This document shows, piece by piece, positions 48,601-60,337 of a DNA stretch of 64,000 nt. The notes beneath the pieces are model-generated. The model saw only the letters and a list, made by a program, of their open reading frames with translations, did no database searches and was not told where the DNA came from. Position 1 is the stretch's first letter, and every line of letters starts with the position of its first letter. Source of the DNA: Rotaria socialis (lineage: Eukaryota > Rotifera > Eurotatoria > Philodinida > Philodinidae); assembly GCA_905331475.1 (NCBI GenBank), contig CAJNYU010000179.1, positions 124,001 to 188,000 of the forward strand, written 5' to 3'. The position numbers and the translations under genes were made by a program.

Positions 48601-51322
48601 AGAAAGCGGTTTTATTTTATTCATGCCGAATAGCTTCAATTAATCATTCGTCTTTTGATAGATCGATTTACTGAGGTTTATGTCAAATCATTAGTATAGA
48701 GCAAGTGTCCTTACGTCATATTACTTATTATCGAACCTTCACGAGTATTGTATAGCGTTCTTAGGTATAAATCTAAAAGAACTAAGATTCCCATTGAATT
48801 TTACAAAGGAAAAACGTCGAGAGAATCTCGTTTTAGAAAATAAGATCTAAGAAGTTCTTGGCAAAATGAATAATATGACTTGTAGATTTAGTATTGACAC
48901 TATCGGTCTTATGTTCATTTAAATCACGTTGTAGATGATTTGGGTAACTCGAAGAAAGTTTTTTCCCAATGAATTTACCTGATTAAAATTAAATTTGTGA
49001 ATAGACTCGATATTTTTCTGTAAATATTTATGCTTTTATTCAATATTGACTGAAAATCAATACTTTTAATCATGAAAAATTTTAGTATCAATTTTTTAAA
49101 TAACTACTAGTTTGAATGAAGATCAATAATCATTCATCTGCTTGGTCTACATTGGAAAAATATACAACGGCGAATGTGACCATTTCATGGATAATGCCTC
49201 TAATCATCATGATTTTCGTTTCTTAAAATTAATCTTTAAAAACATAGACAATCAATTATCGGATTTCATGAAAATATGCTTATGGTAAAGTTTTAGCATA
49301 ATACTTCAAATTATCTGAACTGGAAATGAGAATAAAACGGGGGAAAATCTTGCTTGTCATTAATTATAAGTTCACGAAGTATATTCCTATTGCATGTAAG
49401 TACATCTTGTTTTTTTCTTCTTAGAATATGTTCTTAGGGGAAGTTTCAAAATACAAAGGTAAAGTTATTTATGCGTTCAGGTAATGTTAGTACTCAATGA
49501 TGAATGCTCGACGAAATACATCAATCATTTTCAAATATATATATATATATGCACTTGTTTTTTCTATTACAGACGAAAATCACCAAAGAATAATACCATT
49601 CCATATTGAATAAAACCAGTCTATTGTCTCATGAGAAATTTATAATTTCCTTTCATTAGGAAATATGATTTCTTAAAAACATCATGCTATGTAATAATAT
49701 TTAATTAAATTAACTAATGCCAATCAATAGACAAGAAGAAAATCTATAAAATAATTTGTTTTTGTTGAAATAAGACGTATCAAGTAATACTATTTATATA
49801 ATGAGAAATACTAGGTTTACGTATTGACTTGTAATAAGAACGCTATTTGCTTTGTTTTTGTTTATATCAAGGACATCGTGCCTTATCTCGTTATAATAAT
49901 AAAAATAACTTCAATTTTTAATATAGAGAAACGGCGAGCGAGAGAGAGAGAGGGAAAGAATTTTATTTTCAGACATGTCTATTCACTTGGTTAAATAAAA
50001 TCTCTTTCTATAAAGTATTGTATTGAGTCAGTACTTCACGGGTTTATTAGAACTACTGCAAAATTCTATGATGAAGTGACATTATTTAAACACAGAATAG
50101 TAAAAAAAAAGAATTTTTTTTTTTGATAATTTTGCAGTGGAAAATAAACATTAGTCATTGTCCGCATAGTGCTCTAACACAAGAAAAAAGTCATGCTGCT
50201 TACCATCTCCACTTATTATAGCGAAATTCTATAGCTTTTGGCTTTAAATAGAGGCTTTCATTTCTCTCGCCGGTTCGTTGATTTTTTATTTCATTGCGAA
50301 AGAATTTTTTTTTTATGTAAATAACAATCCAGGTTCATTTTTCGATAAAAATGAAATCTAATTTAGTTTTCCGCTTGGTAGAAGAAATGAAAAAACAAGA
50401 TATTTTTTATTTTCTTCTTATTGAGTTTCAAAGTTTTCATTCACATTCATCGGCACTTTTTTGTCTTGATTTTTGACGATGCAAGTTTTTGTTTTTTTCC
50501 TCAACTGCCCGTACCGTCTAGAATATACATTGTAATCTATTGCATTAGGCTTGCATGCCAGTCAGTCAGTAGGAACAAATGTGAAAGTGCGCACGCCCTT
50601 GTCTACGTTGTCTAAAAAATCGACAACTTTGGGCTTGATAGAAAAAGAATAAACAATATAAGATAAAGGGAGGGAGGGAGAGAGAGAAAACAACGAGAGA
50701 AAAACACACATTCGTACATATCATTGTTTTTTGCTATTTGTTTCATCATCACGTAGAAAAATACCTAACAGAAAGAAATATGCATAAAAAATTGACGCGA
50801 GGTGTGCATATATTTATGCTATTTCATTAGCTCGTTTTTTTAATATATTACATTATCAGAATATATTATATGTTTTGTTGATTCTTCTTGTTTCGTGCTC
50901 TTGATGAAAACAACAATCGTAATCAGATCTTAGTGATATAATTTTTCCATATTTTAGATACTCAACATTGTTATTTGTGGCATTTTATATAGTTTTTTCT
51001 TCGGTGGTAACTTTTTTCTCTTTGTTTTGTTCTTTTTTTCTCCCAAGTCTAAATCATTAAATGAACATGAACTCATGTCTACACATATTTACTGAATTAT
51101 TTCTCTTCCCGTTATATTGACTTATCGTCGTTTATCGAGTTGATGAGACGTTTCGACAAAATTCTGTCTAAATTAACATTAACATCTGCACATGTCAACA
51201 GTCGCCTTCGAATTATATCAAATATTTCAAAAATACTATTAAGATTTGGTGACATTACCTAGAAATAATTGAAATCTATTTATTCAAATAAAAATAAAAG
51301 AAATCTTTATATTTTATTGTTA

Positions 51323-51355
<33 letters not shown>

Positions 51356-51482
51356 AATATATATTTATTTTTGGGTTTTTTCGTTTATCGTTATTACCAT
51401 TGTATCACTCTAACTTTACGCTATTAACTAATATATCGCGCAGAATATAAGAAAACAAATCCGTTGACAAACAATAACAAGC
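45605..51482. other. 5.9 kb without a supportable gene
   Basis: The largest gene desert in the window. It is AT-rich, with TA, GA and T tracts (near 49535-49550, 49936-49950, 50667-50690 and 51335-51354). A 110-residue - strand frame at 45802-46134 and a 71-residue + strand frame at 46433-46648 have hydrophobic segments but no family match. A coding-like reading with two stops lies at 46300-46450. A short TGTGGG inverted pair lies at 48139-48177. The last kilobase should contain the promoter of the MCT-like gene. Confidence 0.5.
46300..46450 (+). pseudogene. Possible decayed coiled-coil exon
   Basis: One frame reads KFQERLRVQHEYNETTL, stop, QYERLQKDSLSLDEYFNTLCH, stop, LHELFF. Its charged, helix-forming composition resembles the real coiled-coil genes nearby and is unlike random AT-rich DNA. 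Two in-frame stops and the lack of splice sites argue for a relic. It could also be chance. Confidence 0.25.
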
Positions 51483-54400
51483 ATGCAGTCACCTAGCCAT
51501 AGAGAGCAATATCATAAGCACAAAGAAAGAAAAGAAGAAGATGCGAGTCCGACGACAACTATAGAAGAAGAAAAAGAAGAAGTCGAAAAACAAATAGGTG
51601 AAATAATCAACTCAGCAACACCTCAGCCAACAGTTAAAAACAAAAAACGTGTACACTATCCTCAAGTTAACGGAGACTATTCAGCGACAGATAGCAAGAA
51701 GACGGATAGTCTTCAGCAAAACCAAGAGACTCCTTCAGGTATTTAATGGAAAATAAAAACAAAATTGCCAATCGATTACATTATAATTATTTCATCTATC
51801 TATTTAGTCGATCTGTATTCCAAACCAAAAAACGGCTTGTCAGAACAGCCGACATCCAATGATTATGTGATTCCAGTAGATTCCGACCGATGTTGTGGCT
51901 GTTGTTCCACACCGGAACCGTTTCGTCGACGTTTAAATCGAATTTTAAATCCATGGCGAGAATTTATTGAATATCAATCAGCGTGGAGTTGGGTTATATT
52001 AGTTGCTTCATTTCTTACGTATTCAATCGGTGAAGCATTAACATCAGTTTTTCCAATATTATTTGTTGCATTACAAGACGAATTTCCTGATCAAGGCTCA
52101 TCACGTGTTGCGTTAGTTCAATCGATGATGAATGCTGTACCGTGTTTAGCTGGTCCAATAGCATCAATAGCAACAACACGATTTGGTTATCGTAAAACAG
52201 CCATGCTTGGCGGTTTGATTGGTTCATTATCATTATTGGCAACTTCATTTGCTCGTCGTCTTGAATTACTTTATTTAACAATGGGTGTCTGTTATGCAAT
52301 TGGAAATTCGCTAGTACTTGTTGCGACTGTCGTTGCTGTAACAGAACATTTTGAAGCTAAGCCATCATTTGCATCTGGTGTTACAATAAGTGGTATGTAG
52401 AGTAGGATAGAATGATACAAAGTTATATATATATATGTCGCAGTAGAAATTAAAATTCAGTAGAATTTAAAATTCTACTAGTAGAAATTGAAATTCTACT
52501 GAATTTTACCTATAGTAGAAACTAAAATTTCAATTTCTACTAGTAGGATTTTAAATTCTACTGAATTTTAATTTCCACTACAACATATATATATATATAT
52601 ATGATTTTTTCTTTCTAAGGTGGAGCATTTGGCCAATGCGTATTTGCTATTGTATTACAAAAATTAATTAATAAATACGATTGGAATGGTGCCATGATGC
52701 TGTTCTCTGGTGTTGTTTTATCAATTGTTGCGTTCGCTGCTCTATTTCGTGAAGTAGAATGGGACGAAGAGGATTATGAAGAAGAAGAAGGTAAACATAT
52801 GAAAATTCAACGAATTATCATAATCTTTTTTTTCTTTGGTCAGGTGAAGAAGAAGAAACTGAAAATGGAAATGAAACAACATCGACAGCGTTGGCACCTT
52901 CAGAACAATCAGAAGTTCCAATGGAAGCTACAAATACTACTGTAACAAATCTTGAATCCGAAGAAGCAACTAAAGATGCTTCTTCAAATACGCCTCCGCC
53001 GACACATCGGCCCTCAATAATCGATGATATATTTTTCTATGATCATTATACAAAACAAGAATTATTAGATCAATATTCGAAATCTGAAATATGTTTGCCA
53101 TTAGCTGTTCGTGAACATTACGAAGATGAATATCGTCAACATCGAAAGGAACTCGAACAAGAACAAGAACAAAAAGAAAGAAATTTCAATGAACAAAAAC
53201 TATCTTCATCAACAACACAAATCGAGCAAACCGATGAAATTCAACGCGCAACACAAGTACCACCTATTGCAGAACGATCAAATAGTTGCAAGTAAGCTCT
53301 AAACATACTAAATATTTTACTTTTTTTTTGAAGAAAAAATCTTCAGGCCTTCAACAATATTAATTTCATTATAATACGAGTATAGTTTTATTTCTTTTTA
53401 TCTTATTATTCCATAGCTCGAATAATTCTTCGCAAAATGCCCTTACCCTCTTTCCTTTTTTTTTTTATTAATACGCCATCAAGATAAATATCCTTGAATG
53501 CTGCTCTCTCTCTCTCTCTCTCTCATATTGCTTTAATGAGAAACTCATGTAGTTTTCCAAATATTATTCTTCTTTCAGCTAGATGATTATATCTTATATA
53601 TATATATATATTTATGAAAAAGCAAGCCTTCACCATTCGCCCAGATTTTGATGAAAAATAAAAACAATAATTTTTTTTATCCTATTATTTTCACTCTAGA
53701 AATTTATCATCTACTGAAACACGTCCATTATCAACTGATAAATCTGCTCCCTCAACGGTACCATCGACTACTGGAAGTAGTTCACGTAAATCTCGTTCAC
53801 ATCATCGTCGTCAACGTCGTTTATCAAATAATAATACTTCTCATGATAATAAGCAACCAATGTCTTATTATCCATTTCGTCATCAACATCATAATATGCC
53901 AGTAGCCGCAAGTGGAAGTACTCGTACACACTCATCGCATCATCATCATCATCATCATCATTCGGCATATTTTAATCGGGGGAATCTTTCACAATTAGCA
54001 TTATGTTCAAAAAATATCTATAATTATGAAAGTGTATTAAACATATGTAAACTACAATCATTACATTTTTCAATTGATCGTAGTTTAAGTTTACCGAATT
54101 TATATTCGCCGATGTTAGCAGGTAGAAGACGTCATCGTTCATTGACAGTACCAAGAAATATAGAGGATTATTTAAAAGATGAAGAAGAAGAAGAAGATGA
54201 AGCCAAGAAGAAGAATATTTGCCAACAAATCTATCATGATATATGTAAATTAGTACGTGTTCTACGTATATTACCATTTCTTCTACTTTGCGTATGTGTT
54301 ACAATTATAACTATTTTTTACGATGCTACATGGACATTTCTCATTGATTATATGAAACAAAATAATTTAACTGCTGAACAGGGTTCACATTTAATTTTAG

Positions 54401-56023
54401 CTGTTGGAATAGTAGCAATTTTCGGTGAAATCGGTTATGGATATCTCGGAGATTCTAAGAGGTAATCATTTGCTTTTTCTTGAAGTTTTCTATTTGGGAA
54501 AGAACAACAACAAGAATCGATTTGATTTAAAAGCGAATATTTACTATTGATAACGTTAATTTGTAAATGTCGATTTATTCTCGAACTACTCTCTTATTTC
54601 ATGTTTCACTTTTTTGGCGTTTATCGAATGACTAAGAAAATAGGCTTAAGTCTTTTTATTGACGTATTCAATCAACATGTTTGTTCTTTTCAATCGAAAT
54701 TTTTTTCCTTTAATTCGAACCCTCGCTTAAAGCAATTATCGCTCATGTGAGGCTGTGACATTTGAGCTGATATGTTGACTACGTCGTATCTATGCCAGAG
54801 AAATCCCAATCATAAACGTCAGCATGACCTATATCAAGTCACATGCAATGCAGCTATGATTCACACATATTATTTCCCTGGTGAAAAACATATTCAGCTG
54901 AGATATAGATTAAAAAGAAGTTACTCTTTGCTATTCCACAAACTGCTTGCGTCGGGTTTTTTTTCTAATGCTTCAGGCGACCTCATATTATCTATTATTA
55001 AAGTTTGTGATACATAAAAATGCTTTTTATAATTGGCGTGTTCTGAGATAGTAAATAAGCATGTGTATCAAAATTTGAACTAAAACTCATCTTGATTCAA
55101 TGTTGTGTTTGTAAATCACTTACGGGAAATTTTGAATTAAAATTCTAAGTGACTTAGTTTAAATCTTCCTAGTTGAAATTCATCTTACTAAAAGTCAACA
55201 TTTCTTCTCATCTAATGACTTCTTATACCAGTTAGACTATAGATAACTACGAGAATGACCTTTCTTATGCGAAATCAGACGAAACTATTTGGTGTTAAAA
55301 TCATTGAGATAAAGTCATCACAAGTAGGAGGGCAATTTTAGTACATGTAATTAAGATTTATTGTTGCAAAGATGTATCTAGAATATCTCTACCTTAATAT
55401 TTCAATAATTGATGCGAAACAACTTAGTTTTTATTCGGGATCGTCTATTAATATTATTCTATTATTTAGGATATCACCACTTTATATATATGCGTGTTCA
55501 TTGTGTATGGCCGGTCTTTCTCAATTACTCATTCCACTTGCGATGAAATCTTATTCATTATTAATGCCACTGATGCTTTTCACTAGTTTTTTACAAAGTG
55601 CCCAAGAAGTATTAATGCCTATCCTTTGTATAAAATTTGCTGGTACGCAAAATTTCACCAATGCATACGGTATGCTACTTCTTTGCCAAGGTATTTCGTC
55701 GTTAATTGGTCCTCCGGCACTTGGTAAGAAATTGAAAGCAAAAAGCAATTAGAGGATTTCTGTCTATTTGTTTATAAATAGGTATTGTTGCGGATCGTAA
55801 TTCTTATGGTTTAACCTATACTGCTATTGGTATTGGTACAACGTTTGCTGCATTATTATTATTTACAATGCCACTGGTGCAAAGATGTTACGGATATTTA
55901 AAAATGGAATCGAAATCAAGGAAAACAAATACATTAGTTACAGCAAGCAATGGTGATCTACCAGTGCCAATAACGATCAACAGTTCACTTAGTGGAACCG
56001 TAGCTAATATAAATAATAAATAA
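51483..56023 (+). CDS. Monocarboxylate transporter-like MFS carrier
   Basis: Seven exons (51483-51738, 51808-52392, 52620-52790, 52844-53291, 53700-54461, 55470-55723, 55782-56023) join in frame to 905 residues. It has 12 predicted membrane helices, six at about residues 140-322 and six at about 674-880, so it is a plasma-membrane MFS carrier. SLC16-like marks are the WSWVILVASFLTYSIG first helix and HFEAKPSFASGVTISGGAFG, matching the YFxKRRxLAxG..xxG stretch before helix 5. The acidic DG pair expected before helix 1 is missing (QSAWSW), so substrate is uncertain. The central cytoplasmic loop is about 350 residues, Glu-, Ser- and His-rich with a run of eight His. Intron 2 carries a palindromic element and intron 5 is 1.0 kb. 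Confidence 0.82.
52437..52584. mobile_element. Palindromic MITE-like element in intron
   Basis: Two arms (about 52437-52495 and 52524-52584) are near-perfect reverse complements built from GTAGAAATT and AAATTCTACT words. They enclose a short spacer. The element is flanked on both sides by TA-dinucleotide tracts (52423-52436 and 52585-52602) and fills most of the 227-base second intron of the MCT-like gene. This looks like insertion of a foldback element into a TA target, then microsatellite growth. The intron would fold into a long hairpin when transcribed. Confidence 0.75.
53505..53525. repeat. (CT)n microsatellite in intron 4 of the MCT-like gene
   Basis: About ten CT units. The 408-base intron also holds a TA tract at about 53596-53611. 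Confidence 0.8.
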
Positions 56024-56518
56024 ATTAAGGAAAGAAAAGGGATGGCTATTTTTTCGCGCTTTTATTATGATTATTTTGTTTTCATATTAGCTAGTCAGAT
56101 AAAGCTGCAGAAATTAGAACTTGAGGTATTGAGAACATAATAAAGAAAAGATAATCTGGTGTTCTTATCAACAGTGCTATTAGTTTATTAATATAATAAA
56201 ACCGTTCTTTTGGTTCTTTCAATTTTTTTTTCTTTTCATTGTTTCTTTCCTATTATGAACAGCAGAAGATTGATTGATAAAGATCTGTGTTTGAAAGTAT
56301 TCTTCGTTTGTTTTTATTTTTCTTTTTTGTAAGTTGTCCTCTTTCATGTTCTAAAATAAAAAGGGAATAAATTTTCTCATTTTCAATATGATTACTATCT
56401 TCTTTTTAGTTGCTACTCTTTCTTTTGGCGTATACCAATAGCCATTGACTTTCAATGATGGGCTCAAATATAATGTTCACTTGTCGATGAAACAAAGTAA
56501 AAATTTTGATTATCTCCA
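56024..56518. other. 3' flank of the MCT-like gene
   Basis: AT-rich. A polyadenylation-type AATAAA lies near 56354-56372. No gene is seen up to the poly-G scar. Confidence 0.5.
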
Positions 56519-56602
<84 letters not shown>

Positions 56603-56620
56603 GGGGGNNNNNNCCCCCCC
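56519..56620. other. Poly-G / N6 / poly-C assembly scar
   Basis: 83 consecutive G (56519-56601), then T, five G, six N (56608-56613) and seven C (56614-56620). This is probably an artefact of poly-G read tails extending both edges of a gap. The poly-glycine frame across it is not a protein. True poly(dG) DNA is possible but less likely. Confidence 0.85.
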
Positions 56621-56773
56621 ATTAAATTAACTTTTATTTAAAAAAAATGTTGTATCCATTAGTTGTTTTATTTTAAAATCAAATATGAATATTTGTTTTC
56701 TAAGGTTCTATCTCAATGGTGCTCAATCTGAATCTATTATTCGTCATCTTAATAAATTATCATTCAAACAGTA

Positions 56774-57073
56774 ATGCCAGTGGATAATTGGCTCATTCTA
56801 GCACTAATAATGATATTTTCATCAATAATATTATGTGGTTTTTTTCCAATGGTAATTCGTTTAATTATTGCTCGTCGACGTTACATTCGCTATATTGATG
56901 AATTTACAAATATTGCATATTCTACTCCCGATGCATTTATAAATCTAGAATCATTGTTTCATAGTGTAAAATTAAATATTGACGAACCGATGAACAGTCA
57001 TGAACACTCGCTTTTATATCCAAGTATACCATTTATTGATGAACTGACTAAAGACGAAGAAACTGTTGTGTAA
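56774..57073 (+). CDS. Small single-pass membrane protein (99 aa)
   Basis: A 99-residue frame starting at the ATG at 56774. It has one strong membrane helix at about residues 7-32 (LILALIMIFSSIILCGFFPM), followed by a basic stop-transfer stretch (ARRRYIRY) and an acidic C-terminal tail. I do not recognise it. Codon use and composition resemble the neighbouring genes. Its end lies 118 bases before the SRD5A3 start on the same strand, close enough for a shared transcript. The region upstream is damaged by the poly-G scar, so an earlier exon could be missing. Confidence 0.55.
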   Translation: MPVDNWLILALIMIFSSIILCGFFPMVIRLIIARRRYIRYIDEFTNIAYSTPDAFINLESLFHSVKLNIDEPMNSHEHSLLYPSIPFIDELTKDEETVV

Positions 57074-57191
57074 TATTTATTTTAAAAAACCGAACAGATC
57101 ACTTTTTTCCTTGTTTGTTGTAATAATTTGAACCCAATGACAAAATAGAATTATTTTATAATATAATAAAATAAATAAATTTTAGATAAAT

Positions 57192-57968
57192 ATGTTTGAA
57201 TGGAATCTCAATTTATGCTTCACGTTCTTTTGGTTGTCTCTAGCAGCCGGAACGCTTCTATTAGGTATTTGGTTATTAATCGATACGAAAATAAATCTTC
57301 CGTTTATTAACTTTATCATTCAACATTTATATCTTCATGGTAAATTAACAGGTCAAGGCTACATACCAAAATCGTATTATATACATTTCTATATAATTGG
57401 TTTGATAATAAATATTGTTTTATTCATCAGCCATTTATCATATTTTCTGCTTTTTATTCCATTGATTCTTCATATATACCGTCGTTTATATGAATGTTTC
57501 TATGTGCATAAATTTAATTCCAAAATGAATTTTCTATATTATTTTTGTGGATCAATTCATTATCCATGTTTCGGCTTAACAATAATTATTGATTATCAAT
57601 ACTCATATACAAATATAACTTTTATAAACTATTTTGCAGCTCTCATTTTGTTTTCTTCTACCAGTTATATACAATATAATGTTCACTTTGTATTAGCGAA
57701 TCTCAAACGTTCTCAAAATGAAATTTATCCCATTCCATATGGCCATTGGATCTTTGATTATCTCTCTTGTCCGAATTATATAGCTGAAATATTTATTTAT
57801 TGCTCATTTTTAATTGCAAGTCATCGAACATCAGCGATGGCAGCATTATTCATATGGGTATTTGTTCATCAATCTCTATCAGCTTTGTTAAATCACCAAT
57901 GGTACCGTCGATATTATCGCGAATTATATCCATTGGGTCGGTGTGCGCTGATACCTTTTATTCTTTAA
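57192..57968 (+). CDS. SRD5A3: Polyprenol reductase / steroid 5-alpha-reductase 3
   Basis: A single-exon frame of 258 residues with about six or seven membrane helices, expected in the ER membrane. SRD5A3 proteins reduce polyprenol to dolichol, the lipid carrier for N-glycosylation. Family marks include HIYRRLYECFYV (human HxxHRLYECFFV), SYIQYNVHFVLANL (human AHQYKCHVILGNLR), the IPYGHWIFDYLSCPNYIAEIFIY block (human [22 protein letters not shown]), and the terminus YPLGRCALIPFIL. It is about 60 residues shorter than the human protein, mostly at the N-terminus. The start follows a T-rich AG by six bases, a possible trans-splice acceptor. Confidence 0.9.
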   Translation: MFEWNLNLCFTFFWLSLAAGTLLLGIWLLIDTKINLPFINFIIQHLYLHGKLTGQGYIPKSYYIHFYIIGLIINIVLFISHLSYFLLFIPLILHIYRRLYECFYVHKFNSKMNFLYYFCGSIHYPCFGLTIIIDYQYSYTNITFINYFAALILFSSTSYIQYNVHFVLANLKRSQNEIYPIPYGHWIFDYLSCPNYIAEIFIYCSFLIASHRTSAMAALFIWVFVHQSLSALLNHQWYRRYYRELYPLGRCALIPFIL

Positions 57969-58218
57969 GTTTACATTTTACGTTAAACGTGAAATCGAAA
58001 CATTCCATTTGAATTCGCCTTTTGTTTTTATCTTTTTTTTATTGTTGTCAGTATCAGTGAATTTCTTACTTTTTTTTTGCGTACTGCAATACTTACGCGT
58101 TCAAACAAAAGTCATATAAATAAATTTTATTGGTTTATATTTAAAATGAAAACAAAGGTATGTTGCGCCTTTTTTTGTATTCGTTGTTTTCTGTTGTTGT
58201 TTTTTGTGTTGTAAACTA

Positions 58219-60337
58219 ATGTATTATAATGATAGACATGTATCGGTTCGAAGCAATGAGAACGATCTCGAGGATAAAGACGATTTACTTGATAAACAAC
58301 ATTTATCCGATGTTGCCATGGAAAAACTTCGAAGTGTTATTAAGACAAAGGCTGCCGGAGAATTGATCATCAGTGAGAAATATTCATTTTTATTTTGTTT
58401 TTAATCAAATCTGAAAAATACTCTACGGAAAAGTATCTTGTTTTTAATACGATTTCAATTGCAAATGTATTGAATTACGCTAAGTTTAGTTATTATCTTA
58501 CATTTAATGATACACTAGAGTCAATCATAACGGATTGTCGAGTCATTTTTCAGGTTGTATTTCTTTATCAAAACTTCATATAGTGTGAATTCAAAATTTC
58601 GCTAAGCCTTAGAGTAAAAAAGTTATTATCGTGTTTAATATACGTATTAGATTACTATTAACAAGATTATTCTCCTAAGACTAGAGAATAGATAAAATTT
58701 GCGAGTCTATTTTCCATAGAGATCGAGACAATTGACGTGATGTACTATTTTGCTTTCGATAAATAATTTTCAGTGAAGAATTGCTTCTAGTATTGTTTGC
58801 TCTTTCCTTTGCTAGAGTTTGTCCGAAATTAATTTATAGCTGTCACAAAGATCATCTCATAACCGTTAAAACTGTTCATAGAATAAAATTCTTTTATTAG
58901 AAACTTTCTCCACGACTATAGCTGCAGCGGTCAACTAGTATGAAATCCATTTTTGCAGCAGCCTTCAGTATAAATCTATCATTGAAGTCCACCGAACGCT
59001 CAAAATACGGGCACAACATGGACATGGCAAATGACGTTCATTGTAATTTTAAGATCCTAAAAAGAAAAAGTACAAACTATTGTTAATAAGGAAACGTCCT
59101 TCAGTATCAATGAGCTACTTTTTCAATGAATTAGAAAGTTAATTAGCAATTTATCTCATAGCTCATTGTGCCGTTTGGCATATGATGACAAAGAAAATGA
59201 ATTCTTTATCATAAACTAATCAAGATTCCATTTCGTTTTTATGCACTAGGAAGTCCATAAAAGTTTAGTCATACGGAAAATAGTTTTATAGAAAAACGTA
59301 GTTTGATATTACATCTATAATGTTGATCATTGTGCATAGACCCTGACTTATTTCATTTCACTTGTTTACAATTGTTGAGTACATCTCATTCATAGAAAGA
59401 AAACTAGAACATTTTATGGTAAATTATCTAATATTTTGAATGAATCCTGTACTTAAGCTCTCCAGGGACCCTACCAGCAAGTATTCTTTTTTTTTGTATA
59501 ACTAAAATTAAGTAGAATAAAACTTTGTTTGTTGTCCTATTGATTAGAATGTTTTGTTTTCAACGTAAAAATTTCCATATTTGCCATATGTAGTAATTAA
59601 CATTTGCAAAAACTATCACGAAACATCCGTCTTGAATGAAACAAAAGAGTGCCATTCACGAAGATGACTATTATTAACTAATGTTTATATGTCACTGACA
59701 TGCGATGACAAAGTACGCATTTATCATTATTTGTATGGTAAATATTTTCCCTTCGATAGCTGGTCCATATGCATAATTTCCAAGACGAACAGCGTAATAT
59801 AGAAAGCCATCCATATGGCAATACGAGAAAGATATTTTTGTTGAAGTTGGGAACAATTTATGCAAATCGTTTTTTTTCTCTTCTTAAGAATTATCTAATT
59901 TGGAACAAACACTTCATTTAGCTGGACAAAATATGACAAAAACTACGATAGAAAAAATAAAAAATACCCTAGAAGAAACTTATCATACCGATGAATATTT
60001 TCTTGACGAAATTGAATCTATTCTGGCACCTCATTGGGAAGAATTAACAGATGATGATATAGCACTTTTATTAATAAAATCATTCGAAATATTTGATAGT
60101 GAACAACAAGGTTCTATTTCTAAACAAGACTTAATCCAAAATCTCACAACCTTAGGTGAAATGCCGTTGGCTATGAACGATTTTCAAATTATGTTTTCGA
60201 TGATCGATAAGTCGAAACGATCATTAAATACATTTCATTATCATCAATTTGTTCACAAACTTTGCGGCTCAGTAAAGGCGAAGAAAAAAACAAAGAAAAA
60301 AAAACACTTCATGATTTCTAATAAACAGATACATTAG
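58219..60337 (+). CDS. EF-hand-like protein (degenerate calcium sites)
   Basis: Exons 58219-58372 and 59889-60337 join in phase into 200 residues. The intervening 1,516-base intron is far longer than the window's norm. Exon 1 is acidic and helical (ENDLEDKDDLLDKQ...). Exon 2 holds one EF-hand-like loop, DSEQQGSISKQD (about residues 124-135), in the order D-x-E-x-Q-G-x-I-x-x-x-D, with the helix before it (LLIKSFEIF). A second loop, DKSKRSLNTFHY, lacks most ligand residues. The C-terminus is a Lys-rich run. The fold resembles the calmodulin/centrin superfamily, and calcium binding is doubtful. Two separate genes are possible given the intron length, but the matched phase favours one. Confidence 0.6.

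Noticed and set aside
56445..56630. Poly-glycine reading frame
   Set aside because: It is the translation of the 83-G tract and N run, an assembly scar rather than a gene.
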